This document shows positions 34,811 to 44,500 of a stretch of 64,000 bases of DNA, one piece after another; within the stretch, counting starts at the first letter, position 1, and each line of letters begins with the position of its first letter. The notes below the pieces were generated by a model. That model was given only the letters and a program-made list of their open reading frames with translations. It ran no database searches and had not been told where the DNA came from. Source of the stretch: UBA12202 sp002691725 (lineage in GTDB: Bacteria > Pseudomonadota > Alphaproteobacteria > Puniceispirillales > UBA1172); the NCBI GenBank assembly GCA_965660675.1, contig CBFIAU010000009.1, positions 1 through 64,000 on the forward strand, in the 5' to 3' direction. A program made the translations under genes and the position numbers.

Positions 34811-35779
34811 TTAGTTTTGCTGCTTTGATGGTGCCTTGGTGTTTTTATAAATGACCCCCAAATGCTTTTCCCCTCTTGCCTTTGCCAGCAGCATTTGCTT
34901 TTGGCGTTCAGCAAAGCGGCGGCGCTTATCTTCGCTGGTCTGATCAATGCAATTCGGACAGCTCACTCCTGGCTGATAATCCTCATGCGCCTTCTCATCA
35001 GGAGTAAGCGGCATCCGGCAAGCATGGCACAAATCATAATCGGTTAGGGTTAAGTCTTGGCCAACCGCCACACGATCATCAAAGACAAAACAATCACCTT
35101 GCCAGAGGCTCTGTTCGGCTGGAATATTTTCAAGATAGCGCAAAATGCCGCCTTTCAGATGATAGACTTCATCAAGTCCTATTTTCTTGGCAAAAGCCGT
35201 TGATTTCTCACATCGGATACCGCCCGTACAAAACATGGCCAGCTTAGGTTTGCGGCCTTGTTTTTCCCATTCAGCTTTTTGCTGTTCCAGCCATTGCGGA
35301 AACTCTCTAAAGTTAGTCGTATGTGGATTAATCGCCCCTTTGAAACTGCCAATAGCGACTTCATAATCATTGCGCGTATCAATGACCAGCGTATCTGGAT
35401 CACTAATCACATCATTCCATTCTTCGGCATTAACATAAGTGCCAGCATGCTCAGATGGATTGATGCCTGCCACCCCCATGGTGACAATCTCAGGCTTGAT
35501 TTTGACCTTTAGTCGGCGAAATGGCAATTCTAGCGCGGATGATAATTTAATCTCCATTCCGGCGCATCCATCCAGCCCGTTTAGATATTCTGTCAAGGCT
35601 GAAATAGCGTCGGCAGAGCCTGCCACAGTGCCATTAATGCCTTCATGGGCGATGAGAATCGTGCCTTTGATCGCATGGCTATCACAAAACGCATAAAGCG
35701 GGTCACGGATCACTTTTGGATCAGGGAAATGGACAAAATGATAAAGCGCAACGACGCGATAGGGTAAATTATCCGGCAT
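34811..35779 (-). CDS. trhO: tRNA uridine(34) hydroxylase, rhodanese family
   Basis: TrhO (YceA family) makes 5-hydroxyuridine at the tRNA wobble position using oxygen. The 322-aa protein has an N-terminal acylphosphatase-like domain with AHEGINGTVAG (about residues 44-54), a rhodanese domain (about residues 115-225) with the active-site loop CTGGIRCEKSTAF near residue 185, and a C-terminal Cys-pair region (CHAC and CPNC) likely to bind metal. A GTG nine bases further upstream is possible, but ATG 35779 has the better spacing. A potentially structured leader lies upstream. Confidence 0.95.
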   Translation of the reverse strand: MPDNLPYRVVALYHFVHFPDPKVIRDPLYAFCDSHAIKGTILIAHEGINGTVAGSADAISALTEYLNGLDGCAGMEIKLSSALELPFRRLKVKIKPEIVTMGVAGINPSEHAGTYVNAEEWNDVISDPDTLVIDTRNDYEVAIGSFKGAINPHTTNFREFPQWLEQQKAEWEKQGRKPKLAMFCTGGIRCEKSTAFAKKIGLDEVYHLKGGILRYLENIPAEQSLWQGDCFVFDDRVAVGQDLTLTDYDLCHACRMPLTPDEKAHEDYQPGVSCPNCIDQTSEDKRRRFAERQKQMLLAKARGEKHLGVIYKNTKAPSKQQN

Positions 35780-35820
35780 AGCCGTCACCGATTATTTCAA
35801 TTGAAAATTATCAATACACC

Positions 35821-35908
35821 GCCGCATCGCTAGCGGCAAGACCTGACTGGCAAATCAAACGCCCAATCTAGTTTAAGGCAAGTATCAGCTTTTGACTATT
35901 GGGAGGTC
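35821..35908 (-). promoter_or_regulatory. Possible structured leader RNA upstream of trhO
   Basis: In minus-strand orientation, GACCTCCCAAT (35908-35898) can pair with ATTGGG (35867-35862) and AGGTC (35844-35840), leaving a 17-base one-sided insertion; a second stem GCCGC/GCGGC follows at 35837-35821, about 40 bases before the trhO ATG. All arms are perfect matches but short. No known riboswitch class was recognised. Confidence 0.25.
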
Positions 35909-36064
35909 ATTATTAAATCTGAATAAATAATGAAGTTAACACGCCTAGCAGTGAACAAATTCCAAGCACATAAATAATACTGATATGTCGGCAGCATCTA
36001 AATACTAAGCAACTCTCTCGATTATCTTAAATTTGCTTGCGCTTGACAAAATTAGAGATAATCC

Positions 36065-36104
36065 CACATCTGAATAATAATGACCACATTTGAATAACAA
36101 TGAC
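36065..36104. repeat. 20-bp tandem duplication, 2 copies
   Basis: Units at 36065-36084 and 36085-36104, CACATYTGAATAAYAATGAC, differ at two positions. The second copy creates an ATG (36100) in frame with the downstream small protein, but that ATG lacks a ribosome binding site. Confidence 0.85.
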
Positions 36105-36138
36105 CACTTCGACTAAATTTCATCTGGAGAACAGACAA

Positions 36139-36411
36139 TTGAAAAATTTCCTTCGCGTATCCACTCTTTGTGTGTTTTTGTTCTCGCCAGTTGCTGCCTA
36201 TGCAGATAACAGCCTCAGTCAAACGGAATGTCAAAAGCTTAAAAAAGATATAGTAACATATGTTAAAGACCGGCTTGCAGAAAAGGACTATTTAGCCATT
36301 GACCGCGCCAAGGACAAGGCTGATGGCTATGGCAGTTGGGTGGATGTTAAAGGTTATGGTAGAGCCTCCTGTGCGTTGAACGTATACGAGCATCTATGTT
36401 CTAGCGATTGA
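36139..36411 (+). CDS. Small predicted exported protein, unknown function
   Basis: A 90-aa protein I do not recognise. Starting at TTG 36139, with GGAG nine bases upstream, it begins MKNFLRVSTLCVFLFSPVAAYA, a textbook signal peptide with cleavage after AYA near residue 22. The mature part of about 68 residues is rich in Lys and Asp and contains three cysteines (TECQK, RASCAL, EHLCSS), which could form one disulfide plus a free thiol in the periplasm. An in-frame ATG at 36100 would add 13 polar residues before the signal peptide and lacks a ribosome binding site. The surrounding DNA is AT-rich and neighbours an FkbM-type gene. Confidence 0.6.
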   Translation: MKNFLRVSTLCVFLFSPVAAYADNSLSQTECQKLKKDIVTYVKDRLAEKDYLAIDRAKDKADGYGSWVDVKGYGRASCALNVYEHLCSSD

Positions 36412-36573
36412 TAAATCTTCCATCCAGCCCGATTAAAAAAAACAACTGATCCAAATTCTAAATTGCCAAACACCAAACTTGTTTTGTTTGATGAAAGCCT
36501 TATTACCGAAAATGCCTGTTTTTGACATCAAGCCACAAACAATCCTTTCATCCAAAACTAAAAATGAATTGTG

Positions 36574-37323
36574 TCAGTCATTAAATGAAATTTCGTAATC
36601 TGAGCAGTTTTTGTTGTTTGGCATATCTAACTTATGAGGTAATTTGTGGTCTGCTGAAACATCAGAATATTTGGAAAAAGTTAATTCCAAAACTATTGGC
36701 AAATCATCATCTGCCCTTATCGGAGCGTAATTATTGGCATGAATATGAACTAAATTTAAACTGAATTGATTTATGAACTGTTCGATTTTATTTAGATGTA
36801 TGTCAACATCATGCAACTCAATCACCATACCGGTAATTCTTTCTTCGTTAGCAACAATGTCATGCAAGAAACGGTATTCAGAACCTTCTATATCAATTTT
36901 TAAAAAAATATTCTTGCTGTTGGTTTCATTAAGCACGTCCGCAAAAGTGCAATGAATATTGCCAAGTGAATTTAAGCCAACAAACTTTTTAATATGCTCA
37001 TGCTTGCCCCTAAAAAATTGTCTATAAGAAAGAAATTTTCTGAATGCATAAAGATTGAATGGATTTTTAATAGTTCCAACAATCACTCGCTTTAACCAAA
37101 AGCGGAAATTTACGGACGCATCATATGCAACTACTTCAACGTCATTTCGACGAACGAAATCTTCTTCAAAACTCCAATCATCACAAATACCTAATCCTAT
37201 AAGTAAATCTGATTTTTCAATATCTGACTGCGAAACGAGATAACCACCGTCATAATCCCTTCCAATTCTTACTAAATCTGTTGCTTGCTTTATTGAAAAG
37301 AAATTTGGCAGGCGTGCTCTCAT
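36574..37323 (-). CDS. FkbM family methyltransferase
   Basis: A 249-aa protein with a SAM-dependent methyltransferase core of the FkbM type: the hallmark FLKIDIEGSEYRFL lies near residues 141-154, after the LIGLGICDDWSFEEDF segment (about 36-51) in place of the usual glycine-rich motif I. Such enzymes often methylate glycans or lipids, but the substrate here is unknown. Base composition is clearly more AT-rich than the guaA and trhO neighbours, suggesting horizontal acquisition. Downstream (36471-36493) is an 8-bp stem with a G-U pair that may act as a weak terminator. No surface polysaccharide genes are adjacent. Confidence 0.82.
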   Translation of the reverse strand: MRARLPNFFSIKQATDLVRIGRDYDGGYLVSQSDIEKSDLLIGLGICDDWSFEEDFVRRNDVEVVAYDASVNFRFWLKRVIVGTIKNPFNLYAFRKFLSYRQFFRGKHEHIKKFVGLNSLGNIHCTFADVLNETNSKNIFLKIDIEGSEYRFLHDIVANEERITGMVIELHDVDIHLNKIEQFINQFSLNLVHIHANNYAPIRADDDLPIVLELTFSKYSDVSADHKLPHKLDMPNNKNCSDYEISFND

Positions 37324-37412
37324 ATTTTTCTCGTTTTTTTTAATAGCTGCGGTAGTCTCTAACTACTTTATAACTAATAAAATATACATATCAATAACTT
37401 AGTATACTAAAC

Positions 37413-38963
37413 CTATTCCCACTCAATCGTGCCGGGGGGTTTTGACGTGATATCATAAGTCACGCGGTTAATCCCCTTAACCTCATTGACGATACGGGTC
37501 GCAACATGGGTCAGAAACTCATGGCTAAAGGGATAGACATCGGCGGTCATGCCATCGGTTGAAGTCACAGCGCGGATCGCCACCGCATAATCATATGACC
37601 GCGCATCGCCCATAACGCCAACCGATCGCACAGGCAATAAGACGGCAAAGGCCTGCCATATCTCATCATAAAGACCAGCTTGACGGATAGCATCCAGATA
37701 TACCGCATCCGCCGCCCGCAATAAATCCAGCTTATCGCGTGACACCGCCCCCGGAATACGGATAGCCAGCCCCGGACCAGGAAACGGGTGCCGCCCAACC
37801 AGTGTTTCCGGCATGCCAAGTGTTCGCCCTAATTCACGCACCTCATCCTTAAACAAGGCGCGTAAAGGTTCAACCAACTCAAGCGCCATATCATCAGGCA
37901 GGCCGCCAACATTATGATGCGATTTGATCGTCACACTAGGCCCACCTGTCACCGACACACTCTCAATCACATCAGGATAGAGCGTGCCTTGCGCCAGAAA
38001 TTGAGCGCCTTCAATGCGCGCTGCCGCCTGATCAAAAATATCAATAAAAGCAGCACCAATGATTTTGCGCTTTGCTTCAGGGTCAGCAACGCCATCTAGC
38101 CGCGCCAGAAACATATCAGCAGCATCTTCATGGATAAGCGGGATATTATATTGCCCGCTAAAGAGGCTGATCACTTCCTCAGCCTCGCCTTGCCGCATCA
38201 ACCCATGATCAACAAAAACACAAGTCAGCCGATCACCTATCGCTTCATGGATCAGCACCGCCGCCACTGAGCTGTCTACACCACCAGAAAGCCCGCAAAT
38301 CACTTTGCCATCATCACCAACCTGCGCCCGGATAGCAGCAATCGCTTGCTCGCGATAAGATGCCATCGTCCAGTCACCAGCACAGCCGCAAATGCCTTTC
38401 GCAAACCGTTCAAGCAAGCGTTTGCCATCAGGAGTATGGACGACTTCGGGGTGGAACTGAACGCCATAAAACTGTCGCGACTCATCTGCAATTGCCGCAA
38501 ATGGGGCGCCTTTGCTCGTGGCAATAACCGCAAATCCAGCAGGTAGATGATCAACCTTATCACCATGCGACATCCAGACCTGATGCTGGGTTTTCATATC
38601 CCACAGACCTTCAAAAAGCGCCGAAGATGCCTCAATCGTTAATTCAGCACGGCCAAACTCGCGCGTTGAGCCTTTGACTACCTTACCGCCAAGCTGTTCA
38701 CACATCGTTTGCTGGCCATAACAAATGCCCAAGACTGGCACATCCATTGAAAACACCTGTTCAGGCGTACGCGGAGAGCCAGCATCAATAACAGACATCG
38801 GACCGCCTGACAGAATAATGCCTTTAGGCTGCATATTGGCGATAGTATCAGCGCTGGTTGTGTAGGGCAGAATCTCTGTATATATGCCAGTCTCACGCAG
38901 ACGGCGGGCAATCAGCTGCGTGACTTGTGAGCCAAAATCAAGAACAAGAATACGATCAGTCAT
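37413..38963 (-). CDS. guaA: GMP synthase (glutamine-hydrolysing)
   Basis: Converts XMP to GMP, 516 aa. The class I glutaminase domain has the nucleophile in LGICYGQQTMCEQLGG (Cys near residue 82) and the His/Glu pair in GVQFHPEVVHT (about residue 168). The ATP-pyrophosphatase domain has the P-loop GLSGGVDSSVAAVL near residue 223, and the dimerisation domain ends in KPPGTIEWE. The ATG overlaps the guaB stop in TAATG. Confidence 0.97.
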   Translation of the reverse strand: MTDRILVLDFGSQVTQLIARRLRETGIYTEILPYTTSADTIANMQPKGIILSGGPMSVIDAGSPRTPEQVFSMDVPVLGICYGQQTMCEQLGGKVVKGSTREFGRAELTIEASSALFEGLWDMKTQHQVWMSHGDKVDHLPAGFAVIATSKGAPFAAIADESRQFYGVQFHPEVVHTPDGKRLLERFAKGICGCAGDWTMASYREQAIAAIRAQVGDDGKVICGLSGGVDSSVAAVLIHEAIGDRLTCVFVDHGLMRQGEAEEVISLFSGQYNIPLIHEDAADMFLARLDGVADPEAKRKIIGAAFIDIFDQAAARIEGAQFLAQGTLYPDVIESVSVTGGPSVTIKSHHNVGGLPDDMALELVEPLRALFKDEVRELGRTLGMPETLVGRHPFPGPGLAIRIPGAVSRDKLDLLRAADAVYLDAIRQAGLYDEIWQAFAVLLPVRSVGVMGDARSYDYAVAIRAVTSTDGMTADVYPFSHEFLTHVATRIVNEVKGINRVTYDITSKPPGTIEWE

Positions 38964-40438
38964 TACATATTATGCCGATAATTAGGCGCCTCGCGGGTGA
39001 TGGTCACGTCATGAACATGACTTTCTTTCAACCCAGAACCCGTGATCCGAACAAATTGACATTGCGTCTGCATCGCCGCAATCGTTTGGCATCCAGTATA
39101 GCCCATAGCCGCCCGCAAGCCGCCAATCATCTGATGAATAACGGCACCAGCAGACCCTTTATAGGGGACTTGCCCCTCGATCCCTTCGGGAACGAGTTTC
39201 AGGGGCTGAGAGACTTCGGCCTGGAAATACCGATCAGCTGAACCGCGTGCCATCGCGCCAATTGAACCCATGCCGCGATAGGCTTTATATGATCGCCCTT
39301 GATAGAGGAATACCTCCCCCGGAGTTTCATCAGTTCCGGCCAGCATTGTTCCGATCATCACCGCATCGGCACCAGCGGCAATCGCCTTTGCCAAGTCACC
39401 TGAATATTTAATGCCGCCATCAGCAATCGCAGGAACGCCATGTTTGTGGCACATGGCAGAGGCTTCCATGACGGCGGTTAATTGCGGCACGCCAACACCC
39501 GCAACCATGCGCGTTGTGCAAATTGAACCGGGGCCAATACCGATCTTAATGGCATCCGCACCAGCATTAATTAAGGCTTCAGCGCCCTCAGCAGTGGCAA
39601 TATTACCGCCAATAATCTGAACATCATAGGACAGGCCGCGAACCGTGCTTACGGTTTCTATCACGCCAGCCGAATGGCCGTGGGCTGTATCAATCACAAC
39701 GACGTCAACCCCTGCCGCAATCAATGCCTCGGCGCGGGTAATGCCCGCCGCACCCGTTCCGACAGCCGCCCCGACCATCAACCGGCCTGAGCTGTCTTTC
39801 GATGCATTAGGATAGTTTTCTGACTTTTCCATATCTTTGACCGTGATCAGCCCAACACAATGCTTATCCTTATCAACCACCACCAGCTTTTCGATACGGT
39901 GCTTATGCAACAGCCGCCGCGCCGCATCAGGGGTAATATCATCAGTTACGGTGATGACTTCATGAGTCATCATATCGCTGACAGGCTGTTTCGGGTCTGT
40001 GGCAAACCGGACATCTCGATTTGTCAGGATACCAACCAGGGTTTTATGCTTGGAAGACACAACAGGAATACCGCTAATCTTATGATGGCGCATCAAATCA
40101 AGCGCATCAGATAGCGTTTTATCATCCGAAATCGTAACTGGATTGACGACCATTCCAGCCTCATATCGCTTGACAGAAGCGACTTGCGTTGCTTGCTCAT
40201 CAGGCTCAAGGTTTTTGTGAATAATGCCAATTCCACCATGTTGCGCCATAGCAATAGCCAGCTGGCTTTCTGTTACCGTATCCATGGCCGCAGATATCAG
40301 GGGAATATGCAAGGATATCCGGCGCGTTAGCTGCGTCCGTGTCTCTGCATCTGCTGGCAGAACTGATGATGCGGCTGGTTTCAACAACACATCATCAAAG
40401 GTTAGGGCTTCGGGAATTTGTGAGGTTAAGTCTGGCAT
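38963..40438 (-). CDS. guaB: IMP dehydrogenase
   Basis: Oxidises IMP to XMP, the committed step to guanine nucleotides. The 491-aa protein has the N-terminal barrel segment ALTFDDVLLKPA, a pair of CBS domains (about residues 95-205), and the catalytic Cys loop GIGPGSICTTRMVAGVG (Cys near residue 306), with the flap region YRGMGSIGAM near residue 412. The frame is open 24 codons further upstream; ATG 40438 has GGAGG at the right distance. Coupled to guaA. Confidence 0.97.
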   Translation of the reverse strand: MPDLTSQIPEALTFDDVLLKPAASSVLPADAETRTQLTRRISLHIPLISAAMDTVTESQLAIAMAQHGGIGIIHKNLEPDEQATQVASVKRYEAGMVVNPVTISDDKTLSDALDLMRHHKISGIPVVSSKHKTLVGILTNRDVRFATDPKQPVSDMMTHEVITVTDDITPDAARRLLHKHRIEKLVVVDKDKHCVGLITVKDMEKSENYPNASKDSSGRLMVGAAVGTGAAGITRAEALIAAGVDVVVIDTAHGHSAGVIETVSTVRGLSYDVQIIGGNIATAEGAEALINAGADAIKIGIGPGSICTTRMVAGVGVPQLTAVMEASAMCHKHGVPAIADGGIKYSGDLAKAIAAGADAVMIGTMLAGTDETPGEVFLYQGRSYKAYRGMGSIGAMARGSADRYFQAEVSQPLKLVPEGIEGQVPYKGSAGAVIHQMIGGLRAAMGYTGCQTIAAMQTQCQFVRITGSGLKESHVHDVTITREAPNYRHNM

Positions 40439-40506
40439 GATGCCTCCGCTTGGTCGGTGGCTATTATCTATACCTAATGCAATCACATCTGAAAAGATGA
40501 AAGTCT

Positions 40507-41244
40507 TCAATCAGCAAACAAATAATCGTCTGGGACGCCTTTGAAGCCTGTGCATAGAACATATATTTCGACAGATTCAGACCGACTGGCATCAGGTTTG
40601 ATATGTTTGACCTGATCAAAGGATTGCCGCATCACGGTTAGCAAATCAATTTCTGCCCCACCTTGAAAACATTTAGACAAAAAGCCGCCCCCCGGCACCA
40701 ATACCCGCAAAGCCGTATCAAGTGCCATTTCCAATAACGCTGTTGTCCTTAAATGATCAGTGGGGCGGTGGCCAGTTGTATCTGCCGCCATATCACTAAT
40801 CACCCAATCGGCTTTACCATCAATATAGGCAACAAGTTCAGCCAGTTTTTCATCATCATTAATATCACCTTTAATGATCAATGCACCATTAACAGCGTCA
40901 ACATCCAGCAAATCAATTCCAGCCAGTTTACCCTTGCCCTGATCGAGACCAATCCGCTCTGCTGTCACTTGCAGCCAACCACCAGGCGCAGAGCCAAGAT
41001 CAAGGACGGTCTGGCCAGATTTGAATAGCCTGTGTTTATGGTCGATTTGTTCAAGTTTCAGCGCCGCCCGTGACCGATAGCCTTTACTCCTTGCCTCGGT
41101 AACATATGGATCATTAATCTGCCGCTCTATCCAGCGGCGAGACGAGGCGCTAAGGCCTCTTTTCTTTTTAACCTTACTAGTTAAACCGCCCTCACCGCGA
41201 TAAGACCTGCCGCTTGAACCTTTATTATCTTTCCGAATAGTCAT
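40507..41244 (-). CDS. rlmE: 23S rRNA 2'-O-methyltransferase RlmE (FtsJ/RrmJ)
   Basis: Methylates U2552 of 23S rRNA (E. coli numbering) during late 50S assembly. The 245-aa protein has a basic N-terminal extension of about 45 residues, then KGYRSRAALKLEQID (catalytic Lys), the SAM motif VLDLGSAPGGWLQV near residue 80, the catalytic Asp in VISDMAADTTGH, the Lys in FLSKCFQGG and the Glu in SESVEIYVL, completing the KDKE set. It lies between hisI and guaB on the same strand. Confidence 0.95.
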   Translation of the reverse strand: MTIRKDNKGSSGRSYRGEGGLTSKVKKKRGLSASSRRWIERQINDPYVTEARSKGYRSRAALKLEQIDHKHRLFKSGQTVLDLGSAPGGWLQVTAERIGLDQGKGKLAGIDLLDVDAVNGALIIKGDINDDEKLAELVAYIDGKADWVISDMAADTTGHRPTDHLRTTALLEMALDTALRVLVPGGGFLSKCFQGGAEIDLLTVMRQSFDQVKHIKPDASRSESVEIYVLCTGFKGVPDDYLFAD

Positions 41245-41255
41245 GGCTGATATTG

Positions 41256-41582
41256 TCAGTTTAAATCACGGAAAAAGCAACTCTGTGCCCCGGTATGACA
41301 GGCAGGCCCCGTTTGTTTCACCTTTAATAAGATCGCATCCATATCACAATCCAGATAGGCTGAGATTAGCTCTTGCGTATGGCCAGACGTCTCACCCTTA
41401 CGCCATAATTGTTGTCGTGAGCGCGAAAAATAAGTCACTTGTCCCGTAACCAGCGTTTGCGTCAAGGCATCACTGTTCATCCAAGCCAACATTAGCACAT
41501 CATTAGTATCAGCGCATTGAGCGATTGCCGCGACTAATCCATCAGCGTTATATTCAACTTCGTCAAGCAACGGATGTGTCAT
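41256..41582 (-). CDS. hisI: Phosphoribosyl-AMP cyclohydrolase
   Basis: Third step of histidine synthesis; 108 aa, without the HisE domain fused in enteric bacteria. It has VLMLAWMNSDAL (about residue 29), the RSRQQLWRKGETSGHTQ substrate segment (about 54-70), the metal-binding DCDMDAILLKV (about 78-88) and the cysteines of GPACHTGAQSCFF. It lies 8 bp after the RND pump gene, unusual company for a histidine gene, but the rest of the pathway is not in the window. Confidence 0.95.
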   Translation of the reverse strand: MTHPLLDEVEYNADGLVAAIAQCADTNDVLMLAWMNSDALTQTLVTGQVTYFSRSRQQLWRKGETSGHTQELISAYLDCDMDAILLKVKQTGPACHTGAQSCFFRDLN

Positions 41583-41590
41583 GAATTATC

Positions 41591-44500
41591 CTATTCTGCA
41601 CTCAATTGGCGGCGGAAAAACCGACCAAATATTAATCGGAAGACGCGATTGATATCAAGGCCAATGGCTAACACAGATGGCACAACAAACAAAACCAGCA
41701 ATGTTGTTATCGCCAGACCAAAGACAATTGTTGTTGCCATTGGAATTAAAAACTGCGCTTGTAACGAGCGTTCAAACATTAACGTTGACAAGCCGCATAT
41801 GGTCGTCACTGAGGTCAGGATGACCGGGCGCAGACGATCGGTTGCCCCCGATACAATAGCAACCATATAATTGCCATCCGATTCTTCCATCCGGCGTTCA
41901 ATCGTTGCCACCAGGATAATCGAGTTATTGACGACAATTCCAGCCAGCGCAATCAGCGCAAACATTGATAAAATGGTCATAGTCAGCCCCATCACATAAT
42001 GCCCAAGCACCGCCCCAATTAGCGCAAATGGGATCATAATCATAACAGCTAATGGCTGTGTCCATGATGAGAACACCCATGAAAGAATGATATAAATCGA
42101 AATTAAAGCCAGCAATGCCCCGCTTCCCATATCAGCAAAGGCTTCGGCTTGTTCTTGATCACGACCATCAAAGCGATAGCGCAATCCATATTTCTGGGCA
42201 ATATCTTCAAGACCTGCGTCTTTGACAATTTCGAGGGCTTCAGGGGTTGATATCACATTGCCACTCAAATCCCCCTTGATCGCGACTTCGCGGAAGCCAT
42301 CTTGGCGCTTAATCACAGAGAAACCGAGACGATTTTCGACCGTCGCTACCTCACGCAGTTGCACATAAGCTCCCATCGGAGTAATGATACGAATATCGCC
42401 GATATTATCTGTCGAAACCTCATCTTCGGGCAGCGATAATCTGACTGTCACCTCTTCATCGCCGCGCGGGAATCGCGTCACAACCGCGCCATCCAAAGAT
42501 GCCCGCAGCTGCTGGCCGATGGAAAATACGGTTAATCCTAGCGACTGAGCATAAGGCGTAATGCGGACAATGCGTTCTTCTGCGCCATAGGATAAATCCT
42601 CAGTCACGCCAGACGCGGAAGGCACCGCCTTGACCAATATTTCAACCTCTTGGGCGGCGGCTTTCAATTTATCCAAATCATCGCCCATCAAGCGGACATC
42701 CATATCACGGCCTGGCGGCCCCCCACGCGGCGCCCGAATGGTCAGACGCTGAAGCCCTGAAACCGTGTTAACCTCAGATTGCCAAGCCGTCAGAAAATCA
42801 TCAATGCGAACCGATCTTTTATCCGCCGTTAACAGCTCAGCCACAATACCGGCGCGCGTGTCATTAGCACCTATCACCCCTTCATCAGGGTTATCACTAA
42901 GCGTCTGGCCGAGCGTTGCCATGTGAAACTGGATCAGCCCGCCTTTGCCATCGGTGACTTCGGCTTCTGCGCGCAGTAAGGCGGCTTCCAATTCGGTCAG
43001 CATTTCATCAGTCTGACTACGCGACGTCCCCGGCGCCATCACAATATTACCAAAGGCAATATCGGCTTCGGGGGATGAGAAAAAGACAAAATTAACGCGG
43101 CCGCCAGCCATCATGCCAACCGAAAAAAGTAATAAGGATAGGCTTACCGCCATTGTTGCATAGCGCCAGTTAACCGCCAGTTGCACTAACCAGCGGAAAG
43201 GGCCATTGCGGAAACGATTAAACTGGCGGTCAAAATGATAACGGAAACCTGAGGTCTTCTCTTTAGCATTCTTGCCAAAATGCGCCAAATGCGCAGGCAG
43301 GATGAAAAACACCTCAATCAGGCTGGCAATCAGCACCGCAACAACTACCATAGGGATAGCGGCTATAATCTCACCTATAATGCCCTTGATCATAAACAAA
43401 GGTAGAAACGCCGCAACAGTTGTCAGCATGGCGCTTATCACCGGCGGCCCCATTCGGGTAACCGACATAGCGGCGGCTTCATGCATAGTAAGCCCGCGTC
43501 GTTGTCGCAAATGTTCGGTATGCTCACCAATGACAATGGCATCATCAACAACTATCCCCAATGCCATGATAAGCCCAAAAAGCGATATCATATTAATCGT
43601 TTGATCCATGGCAAGCATAACGCCAAAGGTGGCCAGAAATGCAACAGGGATACCCATAGCAACCCAGAACGCGACGCGGACAGATAAAAACAGAAACAAC
43701 ACCCCGATCACTAGCAATAAGCCGCCTGCGCCATTGCTGACCAGCAAATTGATGCGTTCCTTGATCAGATTTGCGCGCACATCATATTGTTCAATGATGA
43801 GAGTTTCAGGGGCTTCTAGTCGATAATCGGATAACCAGTTTTGTACCACGTCATTAATGGCGAGTGAGTCATTGGTCGAACCCCGCTTAAAGGAAAGCAT
43901 AACCGCGGGTAAACCATTGCGCGACAAGGTCACAGAAGGCGTTTCTAAATCTTCGGATATGACCGCAATATCACCTAATGTGACACGGCTACCATCCTGG
44001 CGAACAAGAACTTCGACTTTTTCAAACTCTTTTGCTGTTTTAATCTGACCAAGCGACCGCACCCGCAAAGCCCCATCAGCCAGGCTACCTGCCGGAACAT
44101 CAAGCGTTGTTCTGGATATCGCCGCAGAGATATCATTAAGCGATAATCCTAACCGTGATAATTCATTCTGGCTAATCTCAATCTTAATAATCTCATCAGG
44201 CAAGCCATCAAGATCAATTTTATCGACACCAAGACGTTGCAAGTCTTCTTTGATATCCTTAGCCATGCTGCGCAAAGCAAATAAATCAAAAGGCCCTGAG
44301 ATGACTAATTTACTGATATCGTCATAGAACTCCCCCTTCACAACTTTCGGGGTTTCGGCTTCTTCGGGGAAATCGACCTGCCCAACGGCTGTTTCCACAT
44401 CAGCAAGAGCTTGCTGCATGTCTGTTCCAAACTCAAACTCTACCTGAATAGCCGCAAGACCTTCATAGCTGGTCGACAGCACTTTCTTAACATTTGAAAT

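Larger units (their letters stand above)
35780..36138. other. AT-rich gene-free stretch between trhO and the small exported protein
   Basis: About 360 bases without a protein gene. On the minus strand it should hold the trhO promoter and leader, including paired segments at 35821-35908. On the plus strand it should drive the small exported protein. A TTGACA-like box at 36043-36048 and GATAAT at 36057-36062 are too close together for one promoter, and a pair TTGCTT/GATAAT with 18-bp spacing is possible but weak. A 20-bp tandem duplication lies at its right end. Confidence 0.6.

Noticed and set aside
35780..37412. Attachment-site repeats bounding the AT-rich patch
   Set aside because: The 20-bp duplication at 36065-36104 is a local tandem repeat; no copy was found at the guaA side and no integrase is present.
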